Source: JAVJST01 sp040219295 (GTDB lineage Bacteria; Pseudomonadota; Alphaproteobacteria; Rhodospirillales; Casp-alpha2). Taken from it: a stretch of 64,000 nt of DNA. Below, piece by piece: positions 56,159 to 63,786 of the stretch; the first letter of the stretch is position 1, and every line of letters starts with the position of its first letter. The position numbers and the translations under genes were made by a program. The notes under the pieces are model-generated. The model ran no database searches. It saw nothing but the letters and a program-made list of their open reading frames with translations, and was not told the DNA's origin. The stretch covers positions 372,001-436,000 of the forward strand of contig JAVJST010000001.1 in assembly GCA_040219295.1 (NCBI GenBank). Direction: 5' to 3'.

Positions 56159-57358
56159 ATGACCGAGCACGACGACAGCAGCAATCGCAAAGCATCGCGC
56201 GCGACCCGCCTGGTCACGACCGGACGCCCGCGCGTCGAAGTGTCCGGCCCCGTCAACGTGCCGGTGACGCGAACGTCGACCATCCTCCACCCCGACCTCG
56301 GGTTCTATGAGAGGAGTAACGCGGGCTACGAAGCCGGAACTCTCAACTATGGCCGGATCGGCACGCCGACCACCTGGGCATTCGAGGAAGCGATGGCCGA
56401 TCTCGAAGGTGGTGACGGGGCGGTTAACTATCCCTCCGGCCTCGCGGCGATTGCCGGTGTGCTGTCGTCGTTCACCAAGGCGGGAGACCATATCCTCGTT
56501 GGTGACAACGTGTACGGACCGACACGCAAGTTTTGCGACGACGTGCTCGCGCGCTATGGCGTGGGCGTAGAGTACTTCGATCCGATGATCGGCAGCGGAA
56601 TCCGGGACCTGTTCAAGGCGGAGACGGTCCTCGTCGCGATCGAGGCGCCGGGGTCGCATACCTTCGAAGTCTGTGATGTGCCGCTGATCGCCGCATGCGC
56701 CCGCGAACGCGGCGCCCTCAGCGTCATGGACAACACCTGGGCCGCCGGCTACTACTTCCGGCCCCTCGAGCACGGTGTCGACGTCGTGCTTCAGGCCGCG
56801 ACGAAGTACATCGTGGCGCATGCGGATGCGATGCTCGGCTTCGCCGCAACGCGCAAGGAACTCCTCGATCAGCTCAAGACCACCGCCGTCAGGTTCGGCA
56901 CTTGCGCCGGCACGGAAGAGTGCTATCTCGGCCTTCGCGGTCTGCGGACGCTGGACGTTCGCATGCCGCGACATTTCGAGACCGGCGTTAAGCTCGCCGA
57001 GTGGCTGAGTGGCCGACCCGAGGTCGAAACCGTACTGCACCCGGCGCTCGATCGCTGTCCGGGCCACGAAACGTGGAAACGGGATTTCACCGGCGCCAGC
57101 GGGTTGTTCGGGGTCGTCCTCAAGGATTTCGACCAGGACGCCGTGCGACGCCTGATCGATGGTATGGAACTCTACGGCCTCGGCGACAGTTGGGGCGGGT
57201 ACGAGAGTTTGCTGACACCGTCGCGCGCCGGTGGCAGTCGGACGGCAACGACGTTGCCCTACAAGACGCCGGCACTCCGCATTCACGCCGGTCTCGAGGC
57301 GTTCGAGGATCTGCGGGACGATCTTGCTGCCGGTTTAGACCGCCTGCACGGAGACTGA
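56159..57358 (+). CDS. metC: Cystathionine beta-lyase-like PLP enzyme
   Basis: Cys/Met-metabolism PLP family, 399 residues. The N-terminal NYGRIGTPTTWAFEEAMADLEGG, NYPSGLAAI, the Asp of VMDNTWAAGYYF and PLP-binding Lys216 in AATKYIVAHADAMLG are conserved. The C-terminal GLGDSWGGYESLLTP matches bacterial MetC, which splits cystathionine to homocysteine, pyruvate and ammonia. Cystathionine gamma-synthase relatives cannot be fully excluded. First gene of a + strand run that includes hisI and modABC. Confidence 0.85.
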   Translation: MTEHDDSSNRKASRATRLVTTGRPRVEVSGPVNVPVTRTSTILHPDLGFYERSNAGYEAGTLNYGRIGTPTTWAFEEAMADLEGGDGAVNYPSGLAAIAGVLSSFTKAGDHILVGDNVYGPTRKFCDDVLARYGVGVEYFDPMIGSGIRDLFKAETVLVAIEAPGSHTFEVCDVPLIAACARERGALSVMDNTWAAGYYFRPLEHGVDVVLQAATKYIVAHADAMLGFAATRKELLDQLKTTAVRFGTCAGTEECYLGLRGLRTLDVRMPRHFETGVKLAEWLSGRPEVETVLHPALDRCPGHETWKRDFTGASGLFGVVLKDFDQDAVRRLIDGMELYGLGDSWGGYESLLTPSRAGGSRTATTLPYKTPALRIHAGLEAFEDLRDDLAAGLDRLHGD

Positions 57359-57372
57359 ACCCTTTGGATGCA

Positions 57373-58563
57373 ATGCCTGCCCCGATGACCGTCGATGAGC
57401 GCGCCGTACGCGGCTACCGGCTTCGGCGGGTGCGCGAGCAACTAGCGGCGCGGGACCTCGCCGGCATCGTCATCTTCGATCCGGTTAACCTGCGGTACGC
57501 CACCGGCAGCCGCAACATGCAGGTGTGGACCAAGAACAATTTCTGCCGCTACGCCGTCGTCTTGAACGGCGGCCCGGTGATCCTGTTCGACCTCTCGAGC
57601 AGCAGACACCTTGCGGAGAGCCTCGAGACCGTCGACGAAATCCGCCCGGCATTGGCCTGGGACTACGCTATGGTCGGCGACCGTAACGCGGAACTGGCGG
57701 GCCGCTGGGCATCGGAGATTGCCGATCTGATCACGATGCACGGTGGCGGCAACAGACGGGTCGCGATCGATCGGGCGGATTGGCTGGCGGCGCAGGCCCT
57801 CACCCGGCTCGGCGTCGATATCGTCGACGGCAAGGCGGTGATGGAGCGCGCCCGCGCGGTAAAATCGGCCGACGAGATTGCCGCCATGCGGATCGCGTTC
57901 GGTGCCCTCGACGAAAGTGTCGCGGTGATGCGCGACATGATCGAACCCGGCATTCGCGAATGCGACGCGCTGGCCGCGCTCCTTGCCGCCAATGTCGCGC
58001 GTGGCGGTGAGTATCCGGAAACCAGGCTCCTGACGTCGGGCCCGCGAACCAACCCGTGGTTCCAGGAAACGTCCGACCGCCTGATGGCGGCCGGTGACTT
58101 GCTCTCCTTCGATACCGACCTGATCGGCCCACACGGAATTTATAGTGACATTTCGAGAAGCTGGGTGGTCGGCGGCGGCAAGCCGAGCGACGAGCAGCGG
58201 CGGCTCTACGAAACGGCAGTTCGCCAGCTCGATCACAACGCGGGCTTGCTCCGGCCCGGGCTCGGGTTCGTCGAGTACGCGGAAAAGAGCTACCGCCTGC
58301 CGGATGAGTACATCCCGAACCGTTACGCGGACGTCGCTCATGGTTGCGGCCTCGGGGTCGAGTATCCTTACATATGGTATCCGGAGGATGCCGATCTCGG
58401 GATGTATGACGGCGTGTTCGAAGCCGGCATGGTCGTGTGCGTGGAGTGTTACGTCGGTGCCCCGGGCGGACGCGAAGGCGTCAAGCTGGAGCAAGCCTAC
58501 CTGATCAGTGACAATGGTCCCGAGTGCCTGAGCGATTATCCGATCGAGACCGATTACCTGTGA
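57373..58563 (+). CDS. DddP-like M24 metallopeptidase-fold protein
   Basis: A 396-residue pita-bread-fold protein close to DMSP lyase DddP, with strings such as RYATGSRNMQVW and TSGPRTNPWFQE. Metal ligands are Asp247, Asp249, Asp259, His323, Glu358 and Glu373. Their spacing is the same as I recall for DddP of Ruegeria lacuscaerulensis (D295, D297, D307, H371, E406, E421; constant offset of 48). The position of DddP Asp377, proposed as the catalytic base, is Val329 here (HGCGLGVEYP against HGVGLCDEWP). So it is probably a related hydrolase or peptidase rather than a true DMSP lyase. Starts 14 bases after the metC-like stop. Confidence 0.8.
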   Translation: MPAPMTVDERAVRGYRLRRVREQLAARDLAGIVIFDPVNLRYATGSRNMQVWTKNNFCRYAVVLNGGPVILFDLSSSRHLAESLETVDEIRPALAWDYAMVGDRNAELAGRWASEIADLITMHGGGNRRVAIDRADWLAAQALTRLGVDIVDGKAVMERARAVKSADEIAAMRIAFGALDESVAVMRDMIEPGIRECDALAALLAANVARGGEYPETRLLTSGPRTNPWFQETSDRLMAAGDLLSFDTDLIGPHGIYSDISRSWVVGGGKPSDEQRRLYETAVRQLDHNAGLLRPGLGFVEYAEKSYRLPDEYIPNRYADVAHGCGLGVEYPYIWYPEDADLGMYDGVFEAGMVVCVECYVGAPGGREGVKLEQAYLISDNGPECLSDYPIETDYL

Positions 58564-58570
58564 GAGCCCG

Positions 58571-58963
58571 ATGACAGTGCAACCCGAGACGATCAAGCCC
58601 CTGCTCGACAGCCTGTCGTTCGACGACCGCGGCCTGGTGCCCGCGATCGCTCAGCAGCACGATACCGGCGAAGTCCTGATGATGGCGTGGATGAATGCCG
58701 AAGCGATCGTCGAAACCCTGGAAACCGGGCGCGTCTGTTACTGGTCGCGCTCGCGCCAGTCCCTGTGGCGCAAGGGCGAAACCTCGGGCCACGTGCAGAC
58801 ACTTGTCGAGTTCCGTTGGGATTGTGATGCGGACACGATCCTCCTGCTCGTCGAGCAGACCGGCCCCGCATGCCACACCAATCGGCACAACTGCTTCTTC
58901 AATGCGGTGCGAGACGGTTCGATGACCGTCCTCACTGAACCGATGTCCGTCGAAAAGTCCTGA
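58571..58963 (+). CDS. hisI: Phosphoribosyl-AMP cyclohydrolase
   Basis: Third step of histidine synthesis: opens the purine ring of PR-AMP. The 130-residue single-domain enzyme has MMAWMNAEAI, GRVCYWSRSRQSLWRKGETSG, the Asp-rich metal site WDCDADTILLLVEQ and CHTNRHNCFF. It is not fused to HisE. It starts 7 bases after the M24 gene and is 5 bases from modA, an unusual setting for hisI. Confidence 0.95.
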   Translation: MTVQPETIKPLLDSLSFDDRGLVPAIAQQHDTGEVLMMAWMNAEAIVETLETGRVCYWSRSRQSLWRKGETSGHVQTLVEFRWDCDADTILLLVEQTGPACHTNRHNCFFNAVRDGSMTVLTEPMSVEKS

Positions 58964-58968
58964 CGGCC

Positions 58969-59793
58969 ATGCGGCGAACGCTCATCGCCGTTCTCCATCT
59001 GCAGGCTGCGGCAGCAGCCACGGTGCTGGGACTCGTCGTTTTCCCGGGCAGCGGCGTTGCCGCGGATGCGCCGTCGATCACGGTTGCGGCGGCGTCGAGC
59101 GTGACCGAGATGGTCGACGAACTCGGCAAAGCGTTCACCGCGCAATCAGGCGTAGCGGTTCGCGCCAGCTTTTCGGCGAGCTCCGTCGCGGCCCGGCAGG
59201 TCATGAACGGTGCGCCCTTCGACATCCTGATCTCGGCCAACCCGGCATGGATCGATGCCGCGTCGCAGGCAGGTGCGATTGATGCCGAAAGCGTGCGTAC
59301 GCTGGCGGGCAATGCATTGGTCGTCATTGCCGGTCCGCGGACACCGCTCAACTCCAACAAGTCGGTCCGCGACGTGCTCAATATCGCGGGGGTCAACAAC
59401 TGGCGAATTGCCATTGCCGATCCGGACCACGTTCCGGCCGGCCAATACGCGCTCCAGGCGCTGCGATCGATCGGCTTCTGGGACAATCTCAAACGCCAGA
59501 TGGTGCCGTTACAGAATGTGCGCGCCGTCGTTGCCCTGGTCGACCGTGGCGAGGCCGCCATCGGTCTTGCCTATGCCACGGATATCAGGGTCAGCATGGG
59601 AAGCCGCGAGGTTGCCCGGTTCGAACCGGGTCTCCACGAACCGATCCTTTACAGAGCCGCGGTGGCCGGTCATGCACCCGCCCCCGAAGCCGCAGCCGCG
59701 TTTATTGAGTTCGCGCTGTCGTCCGAAGGCCAGCGCGTGGTCGCGGCGCTGGGTTTCGTCACCGCGGCGGAAACGGGAGACGGTGATGACTGA
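58969..59793 (+). CDS. modA: Molybdate ABC transporter, periplasmic binding protein
   Basis: A 274-residue periplasmic protein with an N-terminal signal segment (LQAAAAATVLGLVVFPGSGVAA). Molybdate-site motifs are VAAASSVTEMVDEL, SFSASSVAARQV and SANPAWIDAA, and the C-terminal EAAAAFIEFALSSEGQRV is typical. Overlaps modB by 8 bases, so translation is coupled. Confidence 0.94.
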   Translation: MRRTLIAVLHLQAAAAATVLGLVVFPGSGVAADAPSITVAAASSVTEMVDELGKAFTAQSGVAVRASFSASSVAARQVMNGAPFDILISANPAWIDAASQAGAIDAESVRTLAGNALVVIAGPRTPLNSNKSVRDVLNIAGVNNWRIAIADPDHVPAGQYALQALRSIGFWDNLKRQMVPLQNVRAVVALVDRGEAAIGLAYATDIRVSMGSREVARFEPGLHEPILYRAAVAGHAPAPEAAAAFIEFALSSEGQRVVAALGFVTAAETGDGDD

Positions 59794-60481
59794 ATTGTTC
59801 GGCCCTGAATCGATGGCGGTTCTCGGCCTCAGTCTGCGGGTCGCCTTGACTGCCGTGGCCATCAGCCTGCCGTTCGGAATCCTGGCAGCGTGGGCGCTGG
59901 CGCGCTGGCAGTTTCCGGGAAAACTGTTGCTCGACGGCATCATTCACATTCCGCTCGTGCTGCCGCCTGTTGTCATCGGTTACGGATTGCTGGTGCTGCT
60001 CGGTACACAAGGGGTGGTCGGGCGATGGCTGGGAGACGTATTCGGCATCACCCTCGCCTTCAGTTGGCAGGGCGCGGCGTTGGCCGCAGCGGTCATGGCG
60101 TTCCCGCTGCTTGTCAGGGCGGTCAGACTGGGTTTCGAGGCCGTGGACCAACGGTTTGAGCTCGCCGCCCGCACCCTTGGCGCGTCTCCTGTCGACGTCT
60201 TTTTCAGCGTTTCGGTTCCACTCGCCCTGCCCGGCATTATGACGGGTATATTGCTCGCGTTTGCGCGTGCGCTCGGCGAGTTCGGCGCCACCATCACGTT
60301 CGTTTCGAACATTCCCGGTGAAACGCGAACCCTGCCGTTGGCGATCTACTCGGCAATCAACGTGCCGGGCGGTGAGGCGCGGGCGTTGAGCCTCGTCGTC
60401 ATCGCCGTGCTGATCTCGCTCGGTGCAGTGTTATTGTCCGAGGTTCTGGCGCGCCGGATGCGGAGGCGCCTGGATGCTTGA
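59786..60481 (+). CDS. modB: Molybdate ABC transporter, permease
   Basis: A 231-residue inner-membrane permease with five or six segments. PLVLPPVVIGYGLLVLLG and the ABC-contact loop FELAARTLGASPVDVFFSVS are ModB signatures, followed by LARALGEFGAT-type sequence (FARALGEFGATITF). ATG 59786 has GGGAG upstream. Overlaps modC by 8 bases. Confidence 0.94.
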   Translation: MTELFGPESMAVLGLSLRVALTAVAISLPFGILAAWALARWQFPGKLLLDGIIHIPLVLPPVVIGYGLLVLLGTQGVVGRWLGDVFGITLAFSWQGAALAAAVMAFPLLVRAVRLGFEAVDQRFELAARTLGASPVDVFFSVSVPLALPGIMTGILLAFARALGEFGATITFVSNIPGETRTLPLAIYSAINVPGGEARALSLVVIAVLISLGAVLLSEVLARRMRRRLDA

Positions 60482-61601
60482 GATCAAGGTCAGACTCCGC
60501 CAGGGCGACTTCCTGCTCGATGCCGAACTGACGGCGGACAGCGGCATCACCGTGCTGTTCGGCCGATCGGGCAGCGGCAAGACGACGCTGATCGACATGC
60601 TCGCCGGATTGCGCCAACCTGAATCCGGTATCATCCGTATGGGAGACCAGGTCGTCTTCGACAGCACGGCGCGGGTCAACATAGCGCCTGAGCGCCGCGC
60701 CGTCGGTTACGTTTTTCAGGATGCGCGGCTGTTTCCCCATCTCAATGTCCGTGACAACCTGGCATACGGCCTGAAACGCGCCCGTAACCGGCCCCAGGGA
60801 TACGATCTTGGCGAAATCGTTGAACTGCTTGAGCTGGGTCCGCTTTTGAACCGCCGACCGCGTTCGTTGTCCGGTGGCGAAGCGCAGCGCGTTTCCATTG
60901 GCCGGGCCCTGCTCCGTCAGCCCGAGGCGCTGCTGTTGGACGAACCTCTCAGCTCGCTTGATGTCTCCAGCCGAGCTCAACTCGTGCCCTTCATCGCGCG
61001 GATCGGTGCGACGTTCGGTAAACCGGTGGTTATGGTATCCCATAGTATCGAGGAGGTTGTACGTCTCGGCGATCACATGGCGCTGATGTCGGAGGGCCGC
61101 GTGATTGAAACCGGTCCCGTCGGAGAGATCATGAGCCGCATCGATCTCGGCCCGTTGACCGGTCGCCATGAAGCGGGCGCGGTAATTGACGCGGTCGTCG
61201 AAGGGCATGACGCAACATATGGTCTCAGCCGGCTCAGCTTTGGCCCGGATCGATCATTCCAGGTCCCTGCCGTCGACCTCCGGGTTGGCGAACCGCTCCG
61301 GATTCGCGTTCGCTCCCGCGATGTCGGTCTCTCGTTGACGCGACCTCGGGACAGCAGCTTCCTGAACGTGCTGCCCGGTCGGGTTCACGCGATCGCCGAT
61401 GAAGCAGTGGACTCCCAGGTCGATGTGCAGCTCGATGTCGGCGTTCTGATGATTGCCCGGGTCACCAAAAAGTCGTGCGATGCCATGGGCTTGGTTCCCG
61501 GCAAAGAGATCTTTGCGCTGGTAAAGTCGGTGGCCATAGACAGTCGCAGCCTCGGGCGCCACGGCGAGAAAACGGAAACTGGCCAAAAATTTCCCGCGTG
61601 A
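60474..61601 (+). CDS. modC: Molybdate ABC transporter, ATPase
   Basis: A 375-residue ATPase. Walker A is GRSGSGKTTLID, signature LSGGEAQRVSIGRAL, Walker B ALLLDEPLSSLD and H-loop VSHSIEEVV. The C-terminal MOP domain (RVHAIADEAVDSQVDVQLDV, then CDAMGLVPGKEIFALVKSVA) senses or binds molybdate. ATG 60474 chosen over the upstream in-frame codon at 60423. Last gene of modABC; no ModE gene or obvious Moco riboswitch was seen nearby. Confidence 0.94.
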   Translation: MLEIKVRLRQGDFLLDAELTADSGITVLFGRSGSGKTTLIDMLAGLRQPESGIIRMGDQVVFDSTARVNIAPERRAVGYVFQDARLFPHLNVRDNLAYGLKRARNRPQGYDLGEIVELLELGPLLNRRPRSLSGGEAQRVSIGRALLRQPEALLLDEPLSSLDVSSRAQLVPFIARIGATFGKPVVMVSHSIEEVVRLGDHMALMSEGRVIETGPVGEIMSRIDLGPLTGRHEAGAVIDAVVEGHDATYGLSRLSFGPDRSFQVPAVDLRVGEPLRIRVRSRDVGLSLTRPRDSSFLNVLPGRVHAIADEAVDSQVDVQLDVGVLMIARVTKKSCDAMGLVPGKEIFALVKSVAIDSRSLGRHGEKTETGQKFPA

Positions 61602-61672
61602 CCGGCCACGTTAATACATCATCAACTCCGATGGTGTGCTATGTTTCAGCGTCCTGTTGATGGAGACTCCGC

Positions 61673-61954
61673 GTGGCTGAAGCCAACAAGAACAAGGCCG
61701 ATTCGGATGATGACAGCCCGGCGATTTATGAGGTCGAGGTTGAGGTGTCGGCGGTTCTGGGAACCGCGGACATGCCGATCAGCCAGATCCTCAAGCTTGG
61801 CCGAGGCGCGGTGGTCGAACTGAAGCGGCGCGTGGGTGAGGATATCGAATTGCATGCCAACAACCGATTGGTGGCACGCGGCGAGATCATCGTCATTGAG
61901 GATCAGTTGGGGGTCACGATCACCGATACGGTGAAGAAATCGACCACCGAGTAG
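61673..61954 (+). CDS. fliN: Flagellar motor switch protein FliN
   Basis: A short 93-residue FliN made of the SpoA domain only: EVEVSAVLGTADMPISQIL, GRGAVVELKRRVGEDIELH and VARGEIIVIEDQLGVTIT are characteristic. FliN forms the C-ring base with FliM and FliG. Start GTG 61673 follows GGAG. It sits away from any other flagellar gene in the window. Confidence 0.9.
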   Translation: MAEANKNKADSDDDSPAIYEVEVEVSAVLGTADMPISQILKLGRGAVVELKRRVGEDIELHANNRLVARGEIIVIEDQLGVTITDTVKKSTTE

Positions 61955-61995
61955 ACGCGTTTCCCTATGCGGGGCAACCAGGGGCAGTTTCAGGA

Positions 61996-62199
61996 ATGGC
62001 GACTTCTACGGATATCTACCGCACGGCGAACCTGTTGATCGAAACCTACGGCGAAATGGCCGCGGTTGGCGCCGCGATCAAGGCCGATGAGTGTCTCAGG
62101 AACGGCAACGCAACGGGTCGTGCGGTCTGGCTCAGAATCGTGCGGGCGGTCGAGGAACTCACCGAGGAACAGCCGCCGGCCGGCGTGACTATCAACTAG
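61996..62199 (+). CDS. Small conserved-type protein, function unknown
   Basis: A 67-residue helical protein (STDIYRTANLLIETYGEMAA, then a second helix ending AVEELTEEQPPAG). It resembles short DUF6961-type proteins I recall from alphaproteobacteria, but I am not sure. Starts 41 bases after fliN, possibly co-transcribed. AGG occurs shortly upstream of the ATG. Confidence 0.65.
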   Translation: MATSTDIYRTANLLIETYGEMAAVGAAIKADECLRNGNATGRAVWLRIVRAVEELTEEQPPAGVTIN

Positions 62200-62214
62200 A
62201 CGGCGGGCCGGAAC

Positions 62215-62601
62215 TCACTGCGGGGATACGTACACCCGGCAGTTTGAATATCCATCATTGAAAAAGTGAAATGTCATCCGCGGCTCAGCCAACCGCAGGG
62301 GGTCGTAGAGGTTCCAGTTCGTCGTGGCGACGCCGCTGACGCCGGTGTCCCGGTCTCCCTTGAACTTGATCACGAAATGGTACGCGCGCAGCTGGTTGAA
62401 ACGCTGTCGGCGGCATGCCGCCGACAGGTCCTTGTTGAGACTGCCGACCAGGCTCGCGCCGCTAGTCGACGTGGCATAGACGTAGGTGCCCTGACGGCTC
62501 TTGGCCTTTGTGTCTGATGCCAAAGTAAGCGCCGCGGCCATGAACATGGCCGCTGCAACGGCTGACGTCATCATTCGGTTTTTGTTGATAGACGCGCTCA
62601 T
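62215..62601 (-). CDS. Small exported protein of unknown function
   Basis: A 128-residue protein with a clear signal segment (MMTSAVAAAMFMAAALTLAS) and a mature part of about 95 residues rich in aromatic residues, with two Cys (CRRQRFN and NCRVYVSP) that could form a disulfide. I do not recognise the family. Convergent with the 67-residue gene, 15 bases apart. Confidence 0.6.
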   Translation of the reverse strand: MSASINKNRMMTSAVAAAMFMAAALTLASDTKAKSRQGTYVYATSTSGASLVGSLNKDLSAACRRQRFNQLRAYHFVIKFKGDRDTGVSGVATTNWNLYDPLRLAEPRMTFHFFNDGYSNCRVYVSPQ

Positions 62602-62628
62602 CCCGTGTCTTCACTTTATTTTGGGCAC

Positions 62629-62651
62629 AAAAAAACTGGCCTCAAGCCAGT
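62629..62651 (-). terminator. Rho-independent terminator
   Basis: On the minus strand ACTGGC-TTGAG-GCCAGT is a perfect 6-bp stem followed by a run of T (seven, counting the pairing base). It lies about 40 bases past the stop of the 97-residue gene at 62692 and separates it from the exported protein gene. Confidence 0.85.
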
Positions 62652-62691
62652 GCATCCTGCGCCTTCGTCGGCAGCAAGTCATTGACGGTCG

Positions 62692-62985
62692 TCACACCGC
62701 GACGTCGACCGTTCCGCCTCGGCCCTCAGTGGCCTGCCCACCCTGATCGGAAGTCGTGCCGTCATCAGTCGCCGAGGCGGAGTCGTCAATCGACGCACCA
62801 TCAGCAAGCATGCTGAGGCGCTCCTCGGCTTCACGTTGACGCTGGGCTTCCGCTTCGCGTTCGCGCTCTTTCGATTCCTCGACCGCTTCCTTGAACTCCG
62901 CCTGTTGGCGGATAGCGGTCTGGAACGCCGTTAGCGCGACGTTTCCATGGACGGCGTCGTTTGACTTCTGTACTAGACTAACCAT
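62692..62985 (-). CDS. Small Glu-rich coiled-coil protein, function unknown
   Basis: A 97-residue protein. Residues 1-30 look like a short amphipathic helix (VSLVQKSNDAVHGNVALTAF), residues 30-58 are a highly charged coiled coil (EAVEESKEREREAEAQRQRE), and the rest is a disordered Asp/Ser/Gly tail. It has its own good promoter and terminator, so it is likely a real transcript. Near fliN, but no link to motility can be shown. Confidence 0.6.
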   Translation of the reverse strand: MVSLVQKSNDAVHGNVALTAFQTAIRQQAEFKEAVEESKEREREAEAQRQREAEERLSMLADGASIDDSASATDDGTTSDQGGQATEGRGGTVDVAV

Positions 62986-63025
62986 TTCCCCGACTTTCTG
63001 CCGGAATACACTTTTGCTCAGATAC

Positions 63026-63054
63026 TATATTAAACATGCTGTCTATGCAGTCAA
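63026..63054 (-). promoter_or_regulatory. Promoter of the 97-residue gene
   Basis: Minus strand: TTGACT (63054-63049), a 17-base spacer, AATATA (63031-63026). TATAGT at 63029-63024 is an alternative -10 element with a 19-base spacer. About 40 bases before the ATG at 62985. Confidence 0.6.
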
Positions 63055-63077
63055 CTAAATTTTATAGACAACTCACC

Positions 63078-63128
63078 CAAAAATGCGAAACCGGCGAAAG
63101 GCCCCGTAGCGCCTTCTCGCCGGTTTCG
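63078..63128 (-). terminator. Rho-independent terminator after the zinc-ribbon gene
   Basis: Arms CGAAACCGGCGAAAGG (63086-63101) and CCTTCTCGCCGGTTTCG (63112-63128) form a long stem with one bulge and a 10-base loop. On the minus strand it is followed by CATTTTTG. It lies 50 bases past the zinc-ribbon stop. Confidence 0.85.
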
Positions 63129-63177
63129 GATGTAACGTTTACGGTCGGCGGCAACCGCCGCGCGCCGGTTCTTCGAT

Positions 63178-63345
63178 CTAGGCGGCTTCGCCTTCGCGCC
63201 AGGCCGCGGTGCCTTTGCAGGTCGGGCAAACGCGTTCGCCATAATGGTTCGACGTGAAGTTGCTGCCGCACATCAGGCAGCTGCGGGACTTCTTCTGGTG
63301 TTCGTAGTCCGCCGTCGGCTTCTTCGTGTCACGAGATGATGCCAT
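63178..63345 (-). CDS. 55-residue zinc-ribbon protein
   Basis: A very short gene: MASSRDTKKPTADYEHQKKS, then CLMCGSNF at residues 23-30 and CPTCKG at 40-45. The four Cys (23, 26, 40, 43) make a compact zinc ribbon. Its ATG shares one base with the TAA stop of the 60-residue gene upstream (TAATG), and a strong terminator follows, so the pair is a real two-gene unit. Such small ribbons often bind nucleic acid or act as adaptors; the role is unknown. Confidence 0.75.
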   Translation of the reverse strand: MASSRDTKKPTADYEHQKKSRSCLMCGSNFTSNHYGERVCPTCKGTAAWREGEAA

Positions 63346-63527
63346 TATGCCGCCTCCCGATACTCGAAGGCTGCAACAGCGGCTTCGCGGCGATCAAGCA
63401 GGCGGCCGGCGAGAAGGGTCAACTCCTCCGCTTCGGCGACGCGATCTGCCGCAACGCGGCCGGATGGCGCGTTCTCAAGGAGGCATCCAGCCTCCATGAT
63501 CAGGTACTGAATCAAGTCATTCGTCAT
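63345..63527 (-). CDS. 60-residue protein coupled to the zinc-ribbon gene
   Basis: Starting at ATG 63527 (MTNDLIQYLIMEAGCLLEN) the product is a 60-residue helical protein ending EYREAA. The frame is open upstream to 63653, but that part is low-complexity and would use poorly placed codons. Stop TAA overlaps the next ATG, so translation is coupled. Family not recognised. Confidence 0.6.
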   Translation of the reverse strand: MTNDLIQYLIMEAGCLLENAPSGRVAADRVAEAEELTLLAGRLLDRREAAVAAFEYREAA

Positions 63528-63786
63528 TGTAACGTCTCTCTGAGTATTTCTTGTTCTCAAACAATAGGTTATAGGTATGCAGGGTCGGTTGGCTTCCAAC
63601 TGTGACCGTTTTGTAACACAACCGATTTCGAATTTCAGCAGTTTTTTGTGCATTGCAGCAATGCGAGATTGCCGTAACGCTCGCGAAGTTCGAAAATTGG
63701 TTTGTATAAGTCTACTTTAGCGCATCTCTTTCATTATTGTGATATTTTTTTTCGTAGGCTTTTCAAATTGTTGCGGGTTTCCGTTC
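63528..63786. other. 259-base AT-rich divergent intergenic region
   Basis: Much more AT-rich than the rest of the window, with a T8 run at about 63748-63755. It must contain the promoters of the 60-residue gene (-) and the FrnE-like gene (+). It contains a perfect 15-base palindrome GCATTGC-A-GCAATGC at 63650-63664 that could be an operator. No gene seen. Confidence 0.6.

Noticed and set aside
57373..58563. Naming the M24 gene dddP (DMSP lyase)
   Set aside because: The position of the proposed catalytic Asp is Val329, so only DddP-like is supported.
58900..58968. Molybdenum-cofactor riboswitch before modA
   Set aside because: Only 5 bases separate hisI from modA, so there is no room for the structured leader.
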